From Gyrodactylus bullatarudis (Eukaryota > Platyhelminthes > Monogenea > Gyrodactylidea > Gyrodactylidae), in NCBI GenBank assembly GCA_012064415.1, contig SSNU01000087.1:70489-134488 (forward strand): DNA of 64,000 nucleotides, in the 5' to 3' direction. The notes beneath the pieces are model-generated. The model ran no database searches and was not told the DNA's origin. It was given only the letters and a program-made list of their open reading frames with translations. Every line of letters begins with the position of its first letter. Position 1 is the first letter of the stretch. The translations under genes were made by a program, and so were the position numbers. Shown piece by piece: positions 35,605 to 46,224 of the stretch.

Positions 35605-35690
35605 TATTTACAATAAGTTTACAAATTCCAATGTGATTGTGGAGCCTCATATATGGGTAAAACGATTAGGAAATCAGCTTTATAACCCAA
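35605..35690 (+). pseudogene. PLE-A endonuclease fragment
   Basis: Plus strand encodes YKFQCDCGASYMGKTIRKSA, the GIY-YIG core with its CxC. It breaks off at the junction with the minus-strand LTR element. Confidence 0.7.
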
Positions 35691-36061
35691 CCCCCAAATT
35701 GATGCATCTATTGTATGATAAACGGGTTTGCAGTGATTAAAAGCAACTATTAAACCTTGACTCATGTCTTCAATAATATTTCTAATTTTTGCAGTAAATT
35801 CTTTGTTCCAGCACCATTCTAACTTCTTCTCCAGCAATCTGGTAATGGAGGCAATTTTCTGCGAGAAATTGTAAGCACCTAACAATGCCCTCAACTTTAC
35901 CTTGTGCGTCTGTAGCCATCAAACTCTCATCATCGAGCTCATAACTGCAATTCTTTCTCTACCTTCTTAGAAATCATATAGTGCTTCAATCTTGTGAAGT
36001 GAACTCTGAGCTTTTCAATATCTCTCGGTAATTCAGCAAAATTGTTTCCTGTTGACGCCAT
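35691..36061 (-). pseudogene. Gypsy-like gag start fused to RT/RNase H
   Basis: Minus strand from ATG 36061: about 60 gag-like residues (MASTGNNFAELPRDIEKLRV onward, one frameshift). They are joined by deletion to the end of an RT (LRALLGAYNFSQKI, about 35895) and the start of RNase H (PVYHTIDASIWGLGY, about 35710), containing the first RNase H Asp. Everything between gag and the RT thumb is lost. Confidence 0.75.
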
Positions 36062-36300
36062 TTGTACAAGTTACAAGAAAGCACGTTTTATGAATAAGCC
36101 TCGACAAAAGTCTCGCTCTAGCTGCCTTTTATTTAAACAAATTTACTATAAATCCAATACAATCTTTTGTTAAAATCAACTTCTAATCATCATTTTAAAA
36201 CTCGTACATCAGTCCATACAAGATTTTGATGATGTTATTTTTTCACCTTCTTCTCTATTCTCTCTGGAATTGTACTATTTCCTCAACATTATCATCAGTA
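36062..36300 (-). promoter_or_regulatory. Possible 5' LTR/promoter of the Gypsy-like element
   Basis: On the minus strand a TTTAAATAAAAGG box lies about 80 bp upstream of the gag ATG, and TGGCGTCAAC overlapping the ATG could be a tRNA primer site. No matching right LTR was found, so the boundary is a guess. Confidence 0.3.
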
Positions 36301-37364
36301 TTACATTTTTTAGTTAATACAAATCAGTATTGGAATAGTCCGGAATGAAAATACGTGTGAAAAAAAACGTATGCAGTTAGTGGAGACTAATTTTGCAAGA
36401 TTGTAAGCCTAATTGCAAAATAAGTCAGCGGAGCTAACCATTGTTGCAATTATTAAATTCCAAAACGGTGACAGTAAATGCAATATTTAAAATTTAGCAT
36501 TACAATAAGGAACCAAAAATTGAAATTTCCAGGATTTACTTGAGAGATTCTGTGAAACTTCATAGATTAAAATGATTAGCGCTACGTGTCCAAACATACT
36601 CATAAGCTTTTACATTCTAGATTTATGCACCAAAAATAATAAATTTTAGATTAAACGTTACAATATCTCTCAAATTATTTTGATCAGACAAATTTCGGTA
36701 TAGCTGCGAACAAATAAAGGAAGGCATGATATGAAATAACTTCTGCAATATTCTGATGAAACAGATTATTTTGAACTGCTCACTTAGTCAAATTCCCAAA
36801 AGTTTATTTAATAAAGTATTTTCTTATTACAAAATTATTAAAAATGATTAATTTTTTATTCTTCATGCAGAATATTGGCTCAAAAGTAAGTGTTAATGAA
36901 GTTTTTGAAAAGTTAAGTTTGTTATCAAGTTTAACCTTTGTTATTGTATTATAGTTGTTCATGACTTATATAAAATTTCAAACTTATACGTACTGAACTT
37001 AAATGAATATATAACGGTGATTGATAAGTTATATAGTGTTCGAATTATTTGAAATGTGTGTTGATCTTAAATTTCAGTAATCAGTTGAAATACAATTCAA
37101 AATTATTTTGCTGAAAATTGTGGTTTTATCTCCATTTATAAAAAGGATGTTGCGAACTAAATTTAGTGGTCCCGGAATTTGTATTAGTGGAAAGATGAAG
37201 AAATTATTATAGGATAAATCAAGAAGAAATCAATATCGATTTCCTAGATTATTCATACAATGTGGGAAAAATCTGTACTAAATTGTGGTATCTGATAATA
37301 ACTAGCAATTCGTTCAACATGTAATTATCTTCTATTATCATTCTTGATTATAAAATCTATACAG

Positions 37365-37872
37365 GAATTGAAGCCAGGGGAAAAAGCTCTATTAGTTTAC
37401 GAATTCTAATGTGATTGTGATTAGGAAATTACGATTAGGAAATTATCTACACGAGCGGAGGATCGCCTGAAGAAAGATACTGCGGTCACAAGGCATCTTA
37501 GACAAGAAGACCATACAGCTTCAATTTCTAATTTTTCCGTTTCTAACCCTATTGCTGACAGCATAGATGTTTGGGTGAAAGAAAAATTTCTTATTAACCT
37601 ATGTAAACCTAATCTATGTGTTTAAAAGAATTATTCCTATAATCTTCAATTACCTTGGCCAATGTAAGCTTTTTCACTTTTCTCTGCACTGTTGCTATTT
37701 ACTGGAGAGTTTTGGTGTTTTTTCAGCTTGCATTTGATTCTCATTTTCTTTGACTTTTACTATTTCTTTAATGATTTGTAAAATATTATCTTGAACGATT
37801 TCTTAACTAATATCATTTTTGAAGAATTACCACTGATCATGCTTCAAGAAATGTACATTTGGTTTTAATATA
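37365..37872 (+). pseudogene. PLE-A endonuclease and tail, split by the pogo element
   Basis: Thumb end and damaged GIY-YIG, then LKKDTAVTRHLRQEDHTASI, DVWVKEKFLINLCKPNLCV, the CCTTGGCC block, hairpin and hammerhead. The tail resumes at 42507 (TCTTCTTTCAATTTTC...GTGGATTTTCGG) after the 4.6-kb insertion. Confidence 0.85.
37829..37863 (+). ncRNA. Hammerhead-like, family 1, core G8 mutated
   Basis: ACCA/TGGT stem I, core CTGATCA, GAAA, palindrome ATGTACAT, cleavage base T 37859. It sits 9 bp before the pogo insertion point. Confidence 0.5.
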
Positions 37873-39036
37873 CAGTAAATTTTATTTTAGTGTATCAAAT
37901 ATTTTTCGGTGTCTTTTTTTGTGCACTCGTGACCTTTGGTCATTGTTTTTCCTATGTCTACGTGTATTTGATTTTAAAATACATTACAATGCCTGAAAGA
38001 CTACCTTTTCGGCTATGCATACAAGTTAATTAATTACATTACAAGCATAGAACACGTATAAAAAGGCCAGGCATTTCATGCATACATGTATATCACAGGC
38101 AAGAACAGTAGTAAAATTAATGCGTAACAAAAAATTTTTATGAGAAAGCATTTTATTCCTTAAAACGCGTGAACATTCCCCTTTTTAACCAACAATGCAG
38201 TGGTCAAATTCATGTCTCAGCACCACTGATGCATTAGGATTCTTTCGCGCGTAGTGTTAATCTAATCTATATGAAGCGCACACAAACAAATTTGTTTTCA
38301 GTAAAAAAAACATTTATCTGTTTGTAGAATGAAAATAAACTGTCATGACTATGTCATTGAAAAAACAATGTTCCCATTCAAGAAGCTAATTTAAGCGATC
38401 CCACTGTGTTCAGAGTTTATCAAACCTACTGTTGAAAAAACATTTATCTTCTAAAGAAGCAAACTTAATCAATTCTACTGTTTGGTTAATCCTAAAACTT
38501 TTATATCTCACAATAGAAAGTCAATTAGTATCTAGGCCCTAGATTCTAAGGTGCGTTAGTGATTAAGTTAGTTTTTTATAAGTTAGCTACCATAATACAA
38601 GATGATCATTCATAAGCTCTCTGAAATTCAATGGATTAATTATCTAAAATAATCAATTAAAAGTAAAAACTTTTATGAAGTAAAAAATCTATTAATAAAA
38701 GTTTCTTTTAAAATCATAGAGTAAATTTTTCATAATAAAGTTCTCCTCATTCCCTCCTTCTTCAAAGAATTGCATGCAATCTTTAAAGGCCTTTAAAATC
38801 TCTTCTTGATCTTCATATGGCTCTATTGGTTTCCTTCTCATAGAAGAAATTGTCTCTGCACAATCCAATATACTTATACTCTCCCAAGCGTCTTTAAGAA
38901 ATTGAGATCTTGAGACATAGAATAGGGCTGGTCGTACGGGCAATTCTCTAGGGATTGAATCTTGTCCCGTTTTCTATTGAAGAAGCGGTTTTTGAATGTT
39001 CCAATCAATGATCCACCCTTGAAAACTTCACAATCC
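37873..39036. repeat. Left TIR of pogo-like element (1164 bp)
   Basis: Inverted copy of 41330-42504. It contains an 83-codon open frame, identical at protein level in both arms, on the strand reading toward the tip. Confidence 0.9.
38692..38980 (-). CDS. TIR-embedded C-terminal segment, left copy
   Basis: An 83-codon open frame (38943-38692) reads VRPALFYVSRSQFLKDAWES through an acidic C-terminus ending YDFKRNFY. The AW-containing helix resembles the end of DDE_1 transposases. On the minus strand a splice-acceptor-like TTCTTCAATAG precedes it (about 38978), suggesting a terminal exon. The upstream donor is unknown. Confidence 0.55.
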
Positions 39037-39056
39037 TGAATATGTTTTCAGCTGCT

Positions 39057-39760
39057 TCAGCTCTTCTTTTCAGGACTGAGTTTTTTTCTGACAACATGCT
39101 TAATCTTCATTAATTGTGAAACCAATAATTGTGGAGTTATCTGTTCAGCATCAGTTCCAGTTTTCTCTTTAAGCTGTGTTACCTCTTCCCCTGATTCTGC
39201 AGCCATTTGACAGCAACGAAGGGTACTAATCTTCTTGTCGATGTCTTCGTAGTCACGAACTCGCAGATCGATTTTGTTAAACCTTTCGTCCTCTAATCGT
39301 CGACGATATCCAGCTTTCCAAGATCTTCCGATACCAACATCAATAGGCTGCGTGATTGGGGTTGAATTGGCAGGGAAAAAACATAAATTCAAGTTCGGGA
39401 ACTGATAGTTGAACAAACGGAATGCTGTCTTGTGGAAAGAAGCTCCATCCATGAAAAGAATTCCTTCTGTGTTCTCAAGAACAAGCTTCTCGTGTAAACT
39501 TTCAAGAATTTTCCCCATTATACTCGTGTTCATCCAAGCCTTGGCGGATGATTCATAAATGAAAGGCAATTCTAAATCAATAAAATTAATAACTTTAGAA
39601 AAAAAATTCATGAGAATAAATTTACCTTGATTTCTTGGAAGCCATCTTGGATTACGGCTTTTACCAATGATCATTAACTTTCCTTTCTCTCCGGAAGCGC
39701 TTACTGTCAAGACTGCTGTGTACCTGGTCCGGTTTTCCTTAAGAGCGTTTTCAGTCTTGC
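39057..39760 (-). pseudogene. Pogo-like gene A, exon with second and third catalytic Asp
   Basis: DDE_1 transposase body: LMIIGKSRNPRWLPR, ESSAKAWMNTSIMGK, ILFMDGASFHK (second Asp), then FFPANSTPITQPIDVGI (third Asp) and SWKAGYRRRL. It ends at a stop at 39057 after a Lys-rich stretch, just outside the TIR. The 5' boundary is the AG acceptor after 39761. Confidence 0.8.
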
Positions 39761-39823
39761 CTGATAGGATAAAAAATTAATCAGAAATTAAATTGAGCTG
39801 ATTATAAATAGGAATAAACTTGC
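39761..39823 (-). other. GC-AG intron, 63 bp
   Basis: On the minus strand AG|GCAAGT ... CTATCAG|GCAAG joins CCCATAG to GCAAGACT and keeps the frame (PIG-K-TENALKEN). A GT donor a few bases on would create a stop. AG|GCAAGT is the strong consensus known for GC-AG introns. Confidence 0.7.
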
Positions 39824-40391
39824 CTATGGGCTGCAAACTCTTCTCTGGTGTCTCCTTTAGTACCCATGGCACCTTATTCATGTTAAAGATATTGTCTTCC
39901 TCATAGAAAAAGATGATGTTGGGTAGAGCATTGTAAAATTCTTCTATCTCCGTGAAGTCCATAATTTCGGTGCCACAGATTTAAGAATTTAATAAGTTGG
40001 ATGAAGTTACTTTTTTAAATTTCATATTGGCTTTTTTGATTATACTGGCACAAAAGGTAATTGAACATTTGAAACCTACGAGGCCAACCTCTTGAGCAAT
40101 TTTCCGGGCAATCTTATTGACTCTACCGGGAAAAACATGAACACGTTTTCGCCTCAGATAATTGATACCGTCAAAAACCCTGGTTATTATGGTTTGAGAC
40201 TCTAGATTAGAAGTCATATTGTACTCTCGTTGCTTCAAGGCCTCTTCTGCTAACCTTTCAGTATTTTGTATAGTCTCAGTGACTATTCGGGTTGAAATAT
40301 CGAGAAGAGAACTGATATAATCCTTTGAGTACCCTTTGCAATGCAAACGAAGGATGATAACTTTTTTGGCTATTGTTATTCGTTTACGCAT
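39824..40391 (-). pseudogene. Pogo-like gene A, 5' part: HTH domains and first catalytic site
   Basis: ATG at 40391. Residues about 8-45 form an HTH (AKKVIILRLHCKGYSKDYIS). A second helical DNA-binding-like segment runs to SNLLNS. One in-frame TAA (about 39979) interrupts before MDFTEIEEFYNALP and EDNIFNMNKVPW. In the family this last block reads N-x-DE; here the catalytic Asp is Asn. The stop and this change suggest an inactive enzyme. Confidence 0.75.
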
Positions 40392-40563
40392 TTTTATACT
40401 TTTTCATAACGTGCATTATATTTAAATAGATTTTTTCTACTCTATTGTGATTGGCTGAAAATTAAAACTTATCTCTCATCTGATTGGTTCTTCGTTGTAA
40501 TCGCGTTATGCAAGCTTATCGTAAATTGATCTCAACATTATTCACATTAAATCACTAAAACTA
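40392..40563. promoter_or_regulatory. Divergent intergenic spacer, probable bidirectional promoter
   Basis: These 172 bp separate the start codons of the two divergent genes. They contain A/T-rich boxes (for example ATTATATTTAAATAG, 40414-40428) and two GATTGG CCAAT-type motifs (40450 and 40481). The bidirectional function is inferred from arrangement only. Confidence 0.45.
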
Positions 40564-41330
40564 ATGCCTTCTAATCGTTATAACAACCAAGAGCGTGAGG
40601 AGATTGCAGATTTAATAAGAAATAATTTTAAAATCCAATATGTGCATGAGAAGTTTGGCTTTTCGAAGACTTACTTCTACAAGTTGAAAAGGGATGTACA
40701 AGCTCGAGAAAAGTTCTCCCAGCCCAAAATGGCCCGTTATTTCTTAATTGAAAAAGCTTTATTGGATTACTGCTCTGACGCTTTAAAAACAAAGTCAATG
40801 ATTGTCAATAAAGCTAAATTAATTGCTCAAGTATATGAGTACTCAGAGTTGAAATGTTTAGGCAGTTTATTGTTGATTTCATCACCAGAAATCGTATATC
40901 CGTCCTAGATGAGCCTGCAAAAGATATTTAGCTTCCAGATGATATTTTTTACATCATAGACATGACAAAGCTCACTATAGCCTGTGGTAAAGTACAGTTA
41001 GGATTGGGCCTAAAAAAATCGGACAAGGTGGATCTTACTTAGATCTTTTTCATGACAATTGATTGTAATTTTAAATCACTCAAAGTGATTAGCCCAGTAG
41101 ATCATCTTGAAGGTAAATTTGACTTTGATTTAGCAAAAAATCCTTAATCTATTTTTTTCTTTTTCCAAAGCTCACTTTGACAATCCCCAGTGCAAGCTTG
41201 TCCTGTTAAAAAACCCAACAAAGCTTGATGACACTATCTTCAATATGATCAAGCTAATTCCAGCAAAATCAGAGATGGTCGAATTGGACAAAGAGTCATA
41301 GGCCAGTGCCATAAAAATAGACTAGAATTG
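40564..41330 (+). pseudogene. Pogo-like gene B: HTH protein with degenerate DDE_1 sequence
   Basis: ATG at 40564. An N-terminal HTH (QYVHEKFGFSKTYFYKLKRD) and a CENP-B-like segment (IEKALLDYCSDALKTK) are followed, after a frameshift near 40860, by FRQFIVDFITRNRISVL. DDIFYIIDMTKL comes next, at the position of the first catalytic Asp. An intron (41113-41170, GT...CAAAG) and a short exon follow. It is not a copy of gene A: sequences differ throughout although domain order is the same. Several stops are present. Confidence 0.6.
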
Positions 41331-42504
41331 GATTGTGAAGTTTTCAAGGGTGGATCATTGATTGGAACATTCAAAAACCGCTTCTTCAATAGAAAACGGG
41401 ACAAGATTCAATCCCTAGAGAATTGCCCGTACGACCAGCCCTATTCTATGTCTCAAGATCTCAATTTCTTAAAGACGCTTGGGAGAGTATAAGTATATTG
41501 GATTGTGCAGAGACAATTTCTTCTATGAGAAGGAAACCAATAGAGCCATATGAAGATCAAGAAGAGATTTTAAAGGCCTTTAAAGATTGCATGCAATTCT
41601 TTGAAGAAGGAGGGAATGAGGAGAACTTTATTATGAAAAATTTACTCTATGATTTTAAAAGAAACTTTTATTAATAGATTTTTTACTTCATAAAAGTTTT
41701 TACTTTTAATTGATTATTTTAGATAATTAATCCATTGAATTTCAGAGAGCTTATGAATGATCATCTTGTATTATGGTAGCTAACTTATAAAAAACTAACT
41801 TAATCACTAACGCACCTTAGAATCTAGGGCCTAGATACTAATTGACTTTCTATTGTGAGATATAAAAGTTTTAGGATTAACCAAACAGTAGAATTGATTA
41901 AGTTTGCTTCTTTAGAAGATAAATGTTTTTTCAACAGTAGGTTTGATAAACTCTGAACACAGTGGGATCGCTTAAATTAGCTTCTTGAATGGGAACATTG
42001 TTTTTTCAATGACATAGTCATGACAGTTTATTTTCATTCTACAAACAGATAAATGTTTTTTTTACTGAAAACAAATTTGTTTGTGTGCGCTTCATATAGA
42101 TTAGATTAACACTACGCGCGAAAGAATCCTAATGCATCAGTGGTGCTGAGACATGAATTTGACCACTGCATTGTTGGTTAAAAAGGGGAATGTTCACGCG
42201 TTTTAAGGAATAAAATGCTTTCTCATAAAAATTTTTTGTTACGCATTAATTTTACTACTGTTCTTGCCTGTGATATACATGTATGCATGAAATGCCTGGC
42301 CTTTTTATACGTGTTCTATGCTTGTAATGTAATTAATTAACTTGTATGCATAGCCGAAAAGGTAGTCTTTCAGGCATTGTAATGTATTTTAAAATCAAAT
42401 ACACGTAGACATAGGAAAAACTTATGTAAACAATGACCAAAGGTCACGAGTGCACAAAAAAAGACACCGAAAAATATTTGATACACTAAAAAAAATTTTT
42501 ACTG
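41330..42504. repeat. Right TIR of pogo-like element (1175 bp)
   Basis: Inverted copy of 37873-39036. It has 10 extra bases (within TTTACATAAGTT near 42425) and one extra base at the tip. Confidence 0.9.
41386..41674 (+). CDS. TIR-embedded C-terminal segment, right copy
   Basis: Plus-strand twin of the left-arm frame, identical over 83 residues (AWESISILDCAETISSMRRK within), with the same acceptor-like TTCAATAG at its start. Gene B could splice into it as gene A could into the left copy. Confidence 0.55.
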
Positions 42505-42506
42505 TA

Positions 42507-42600
42507 TCTTCTTTCAATTTTCTAAATTATGAATATAAGTGGATTTTCGGAAGTCTTTGAAAAACTATGTGAATTACTCATTCGTAATATTTTGTGATTT
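42507..42600 (+). mobile_element. PLE-A tail, right of the pogo insertion
   Basis: Continues the tail broken at 37872 (TCTTCTTTCAATTTTCTAAA, then GTGGATTTTCGGAAGTC). Confidence 0.75.
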
Positions 42601-43244
42601 CAGATATTAAAAGTTCTCTTTCCCCACTTGGCGTTGAACTAATTTGCAATAAATTTTGATGTGATCGTACTTGAAATTTCCAGATAATATCAGTACTTCA
42701 ATTTTTCTTTCTTATACATTTTTTTGAAAAACTATATTAGCAGATAGAAAATATGAGTCGTGATTTCAAATTAGAGTAGAGGGTGTAAACACTTCCTTAT
42801 GAAATAAATTCTTCAGCCTTTAATTTGTAGAATCTATGAGGCATTAAATTGTTCTAAGGAGCTATTTCTTATATTCTTTTTATAGATTTATTTGACAATT
42901 TTAGCTGGAATTCCAGAAGATCTATGGATTTAGGCTGGTCACTATTTCTTTCCAAAATTCTATGATTGCCGAATCTTAAGAATGCTCTAATAATAATTCG
43001 GATTAAATTACAATTTCTTGATATGGTCCTGTCCATACAAAACTTGATAGCTATCAAAAAGATCAACAGCCTCCATTTAAATGATTAAATTTGCACCATA
43101 AGGAAAACTTTGATATCTTTGTCTTTTATTCCGAAACTAAATCTCAAACTAATGAATTAATTTTCGTTCTATTAAGAAAATAAATTCAGAAACAAAATAC
43201 TGTTTCCTCGCTTTTGTATTCATATATTAAACACATGCATGATT

Positions 43245-43470
43245 TGTAAAATAATATCTTGAACGAATTCTTAACTAATATCATTTTGAAGAATTACGAC
43301 TGATCATGCTCCAAGAAATGTACATTTGGTTTTAATATATCTTCTTTCAATGTTCTAAATTATGAATATTAGTGGATTTTCGGACATAGGCTATATGGAT
43401 TTTAACGAATAAGTATTTCACGTAGTTTTTCATAGACATCCGAAAATCCACTTATATTCATAATTTAGAT
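43245..43470 (+). mobile_element. PLE-A tail fragment with inverted terminal motif
   Basis: Plus-strand tail with hammerhead block, ending GTGGATTTTCGGACATAGG. After about 40 bp comes the inverse CATCCGAAAATCCACTTATA, so two PLE-A extreme ends face each other. Confidence 0.7.
43296..43330 (+). ncRNA. Hammerhead-like, family 1, degenerate
   Basis: ACGA/TGGT stem I has one mismatch; core CTGATCA; GAAA and ATGTACAT retained. Predicted inactive. Confidence 0.45.
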
Positions 43471-44404
43471 AATCTCAGAAAAACTAGGAAATCTATTAAA
43501 AACATAGTGCTTACCTGGCAACAGGGACGAACCAATTGTCTCATAATTAACAAAACGGACAAATAAGGTCCCTTATGAAATTCTAAAAAGTGTACTTATA
43601 TGGCATGTATAACACAAATTTACTCCTACATGACTTGTATTGAAACGATAAATTTCTAAAAAAATACTATAATATTCTGCGTTGGAAAATTTTAGATGAT
43701 AAGAAATAAATACGAAAAGACAATATTATTTGAAAATTTTAGTGGTGCTAAAGGAAGAATAAAATGATTGGCAAGAGAATTTAGAATTTTTCGATATCGA
43801 AAATATAATATTTTTCAAAATTAAAAGAGACCAATTAATATCGTTAGTTATCATTTTTCAAACAATACACAAATTTTGATATTCTCCATTTTTATTTCAA
43901 ACTTTTTCGATCAAGCTAATGTAAAATTTAGCTCACTTTATACTTTTAAGCTAGCTAAATTTTTAAATTATTCTGAAAAATATCTCCAAATGATTAAAAA
44001 ATAAATGCATCACCTTTAATCAAAAAATCACAGAAGAAAATTTGGAACCTGTATAAAAATTAGGTTTGAATTTTAAAATTTTAACTCAAGAAAAAACTTA
44101 AAGAAGAACGGGCAAGAAGGTTTATTTATAACAGAATTTCTATTTTTAAATTATTTACATACTCGATTTCATGTAACCTTAATATTTCAACAAATTTTCA
44201 AGAGATTTGCAGTTAGAGTAAGTGGATTTCCGAAAAATACTATTAATTTTTATTTATTGATTCTATACCATTAAATTGAGCAGCACGGGTATTTATGAAA
44301 AATAAGATATGAAAATTACCTTTTAATTTTTCACTCAATTTAAATTCAAACCTGTTCACCCTAATTCTTATACTACTAGCTATAACTACGAAATAAATTG
44401 AAAA

Positions 44405-44635
44405 TAAATAAATAACATTAACTATAACTTTGTTCGCTTGCTGCCTGACTGTGTTGTATTTTGGCTTGTATTGGTCTATCTGTATAAAAAGAAAAAGGAG
44501 AGAAATGTGTGGTATTTCTTAAAATATAAGGATTATAAAAATTACAGTGATTGTTATAGTAATCAGAATTATTAGAGTAATAACTCTGATAATATAATTC
44601 ATAACTTGAAAGAACATTAAGTCTAGGAAACATGA
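44405..44635 (-). mobile_element. PLE-C 3' region, inverted copy
   Basis: Minus-strand frame rich in Tyr/Asn/Ser (YYSNNSDYYNNHCNFYNPYI) matching the plus-strand copy at 44.93-45.11 kb. It is joined head to head with it through about 140 bp. Confidence 0.6.
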
Positions 44636-44639
44636 GTAA

Positions 44640-45210
44640 TATGATTTTGGAGTCTATAGAGATAAAACTAAACGAGGTTGTTAATGGTGATAAGATGGAT
44701 ATAAATATTGGAAATATTTGATTAGAATTGATTGATTAAAGTTGAGAAGAAATCTGATCGGTTTAATGCTTTGATTGGGCAAACAAGGTTTTAAGCATCT
44801 TAGTTTTTTGAAAAATCTCACGCCAGAAGAAGAATACGACATGTATTCGAAATATTGTGTGAGTCCTAACTATTTTTATCAGGGTAATCTAAATGTTTTT
44901 TATTCTCATCTTAATTGTAATGTTCTTTCAAGTTATGAATTATATTATCAGAGTGATTACTCTAATAATTCTGATTACTATAACAATCACTGTAATTTTT
45001 ATAATCCTTATATTTTAAGAAATACTACAAATTTCTCTTCTTTTTCTTTTTATACAGATATACCAATACAAGCCAAAATACAACACAGTCAGGCAGCAAG
45101 CGAACAACGTTATATTCAATCTATGCCGAACAGCTCCCTGAAGATCTACTTGGTTCGAAACTATTAAAATTAATTACAAATTTTGTTCATATGAAACCTA
45201 ATTCAATGAA
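44640..45210 (+). mobile_element. PLE-C C-terminus and 3' region
   Basis: Starts with the last residues of the PLE-C protein (LESIEIKLNEVVNG), then a hammerhead-like block (44817-44863) and a long open frame rich in Tyr and Asn (44775-45167). It matches 30900-32280 inverted but lacks the Tc1 insertion. The open frame overlaps the hammerhead, so I treat it as chance or 3' UTR, not a gene. Confidence 0.65.
44817..44863 (+). ncRNA. Hammerhead-like ribozyme, family 3 (PLE-C), strong stem II
   Basis: Stem I CTCACGC/GTGTGAG (7 bp). Stem II GAATAC/GTATTC (6 bp perfect, loop GACAT) is the best in the window. GAAA is at 44849-44852, stem III palindrome ATAT, cleavage base T 44856. The core reads CAGAAGA, with U4 changed to A and one extra A before stem II. 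It is probably inactive, but the fold is clear. Confidence 0.55.
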
Positions 45211-46220
45211 CATTTTCTTCTCAGACAAATCTAAAAAAAGATTCAAATTATTATCCTGTATAGTTAGCAGGTGAAGACACTTGACTCGTTGAGTGTTAAT
45301 TCAAAATATGGGTATTTAACTTTTATTCAAGGCCTTCAACCACTGACACAACTAAAAAATACCATAGTTCAAAGACTATGTATAAACCTGTATTATGTGT
45401 CATACTATGAATATTGAAGAAAATTTCATTACTTAAAATACAAAATGTACTATTATAGCGTTTCAAATGCAAAGTAAGTGAATTTTTCGATCATAAATAA
45501 GAAGAACCATATGGAAATTTTAAATATATATTTTTTCCTTCGAAATTATAGTAAAAAATTTTCCGAGTTCGTTTAATTTACTACATTCATTAAAATCAAG
45601 CTATTGTAAGAGAACTGCATAGTTATTAGTTCTATATATTTATCTGTCTTCTAAATTCTCAAGAAAAAAATAAATACTTCGACTGATACACATAATATTT
45701 CTGAGGATGCTCAGAACTATCTAGGAATATTTTAGGACCATCAATAGTTTCATTTGAAAATACAGTAAAAGTCCTAAAGATGTGATGTAGAGTAAATCCT
45801 CAAAAAAAATGAAAAAATATCTTCTCGATAGATTTTTTTTCAATTAGTCATTATTCACTCATTCACTTTTCAATATTTCACACACCATAAATATCTTCAA
45901 TTAACTTCTGCATAGCAGAGATTTCATGTCTATAAAGAGTCTAATCAGTAAGGTCAACTATGTTTACGTTCACGATAAAAATCGATAATGATTATTTTCT
46001 GATCTGTTAAATCAACTCATTTCATTTTCCAATCGAATTTAGATCTAACTAAACTTCAAATAGGCATAACTTTCTTATTTGGTGAGCTATTTTTTTGCAT
46101 AACATATCTCAGATTCTATATTTTCAGAATAAATTAGGTAATATTCTATGGATGTTTAATTTCTATCTAAGATATGATTTTCTTTTCCAAATCTAATTTA
46201 TTAATCATTTTTAGGAAAAT
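45211..46220. other. Non-coding stretch, nothing identified
   Basis: AT-rich, no domain or element end recognised apart from the weak similarity of 45910-46010 to 1960-2060. Confidence 0.4.
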
Positions 46221-46224
46221 TAAA

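Larger units (their letters stand above)
37873..42504. mobile_element. Pogo-like DNA transposon, 4632 bp, 1.17-kb TIRs, two divergent genes
   Basis: Ends CAGTAAA...TTTACTG are flanked by TA at 37871-37872 and 42505-42506, and the PLE-A tail reads continuously across the site. Arms are 37873-39036 and 41330-42504 (1164 and 1175 bp); the 11-bp difference is explained by two small indels (1 and 10 bp) near the tips. Two genes diverge from a 172-bp central spacer. TIRs this long are unusual for pogo/Tigger, whose arms are normally tens of bases. Confidence 0.9.

Noticed and set aside
44418..44633. Minus-strand 71-codon ORF as an independent gene
   Set aside because: It is the inverted partial copy of the PLE-C 3' region.
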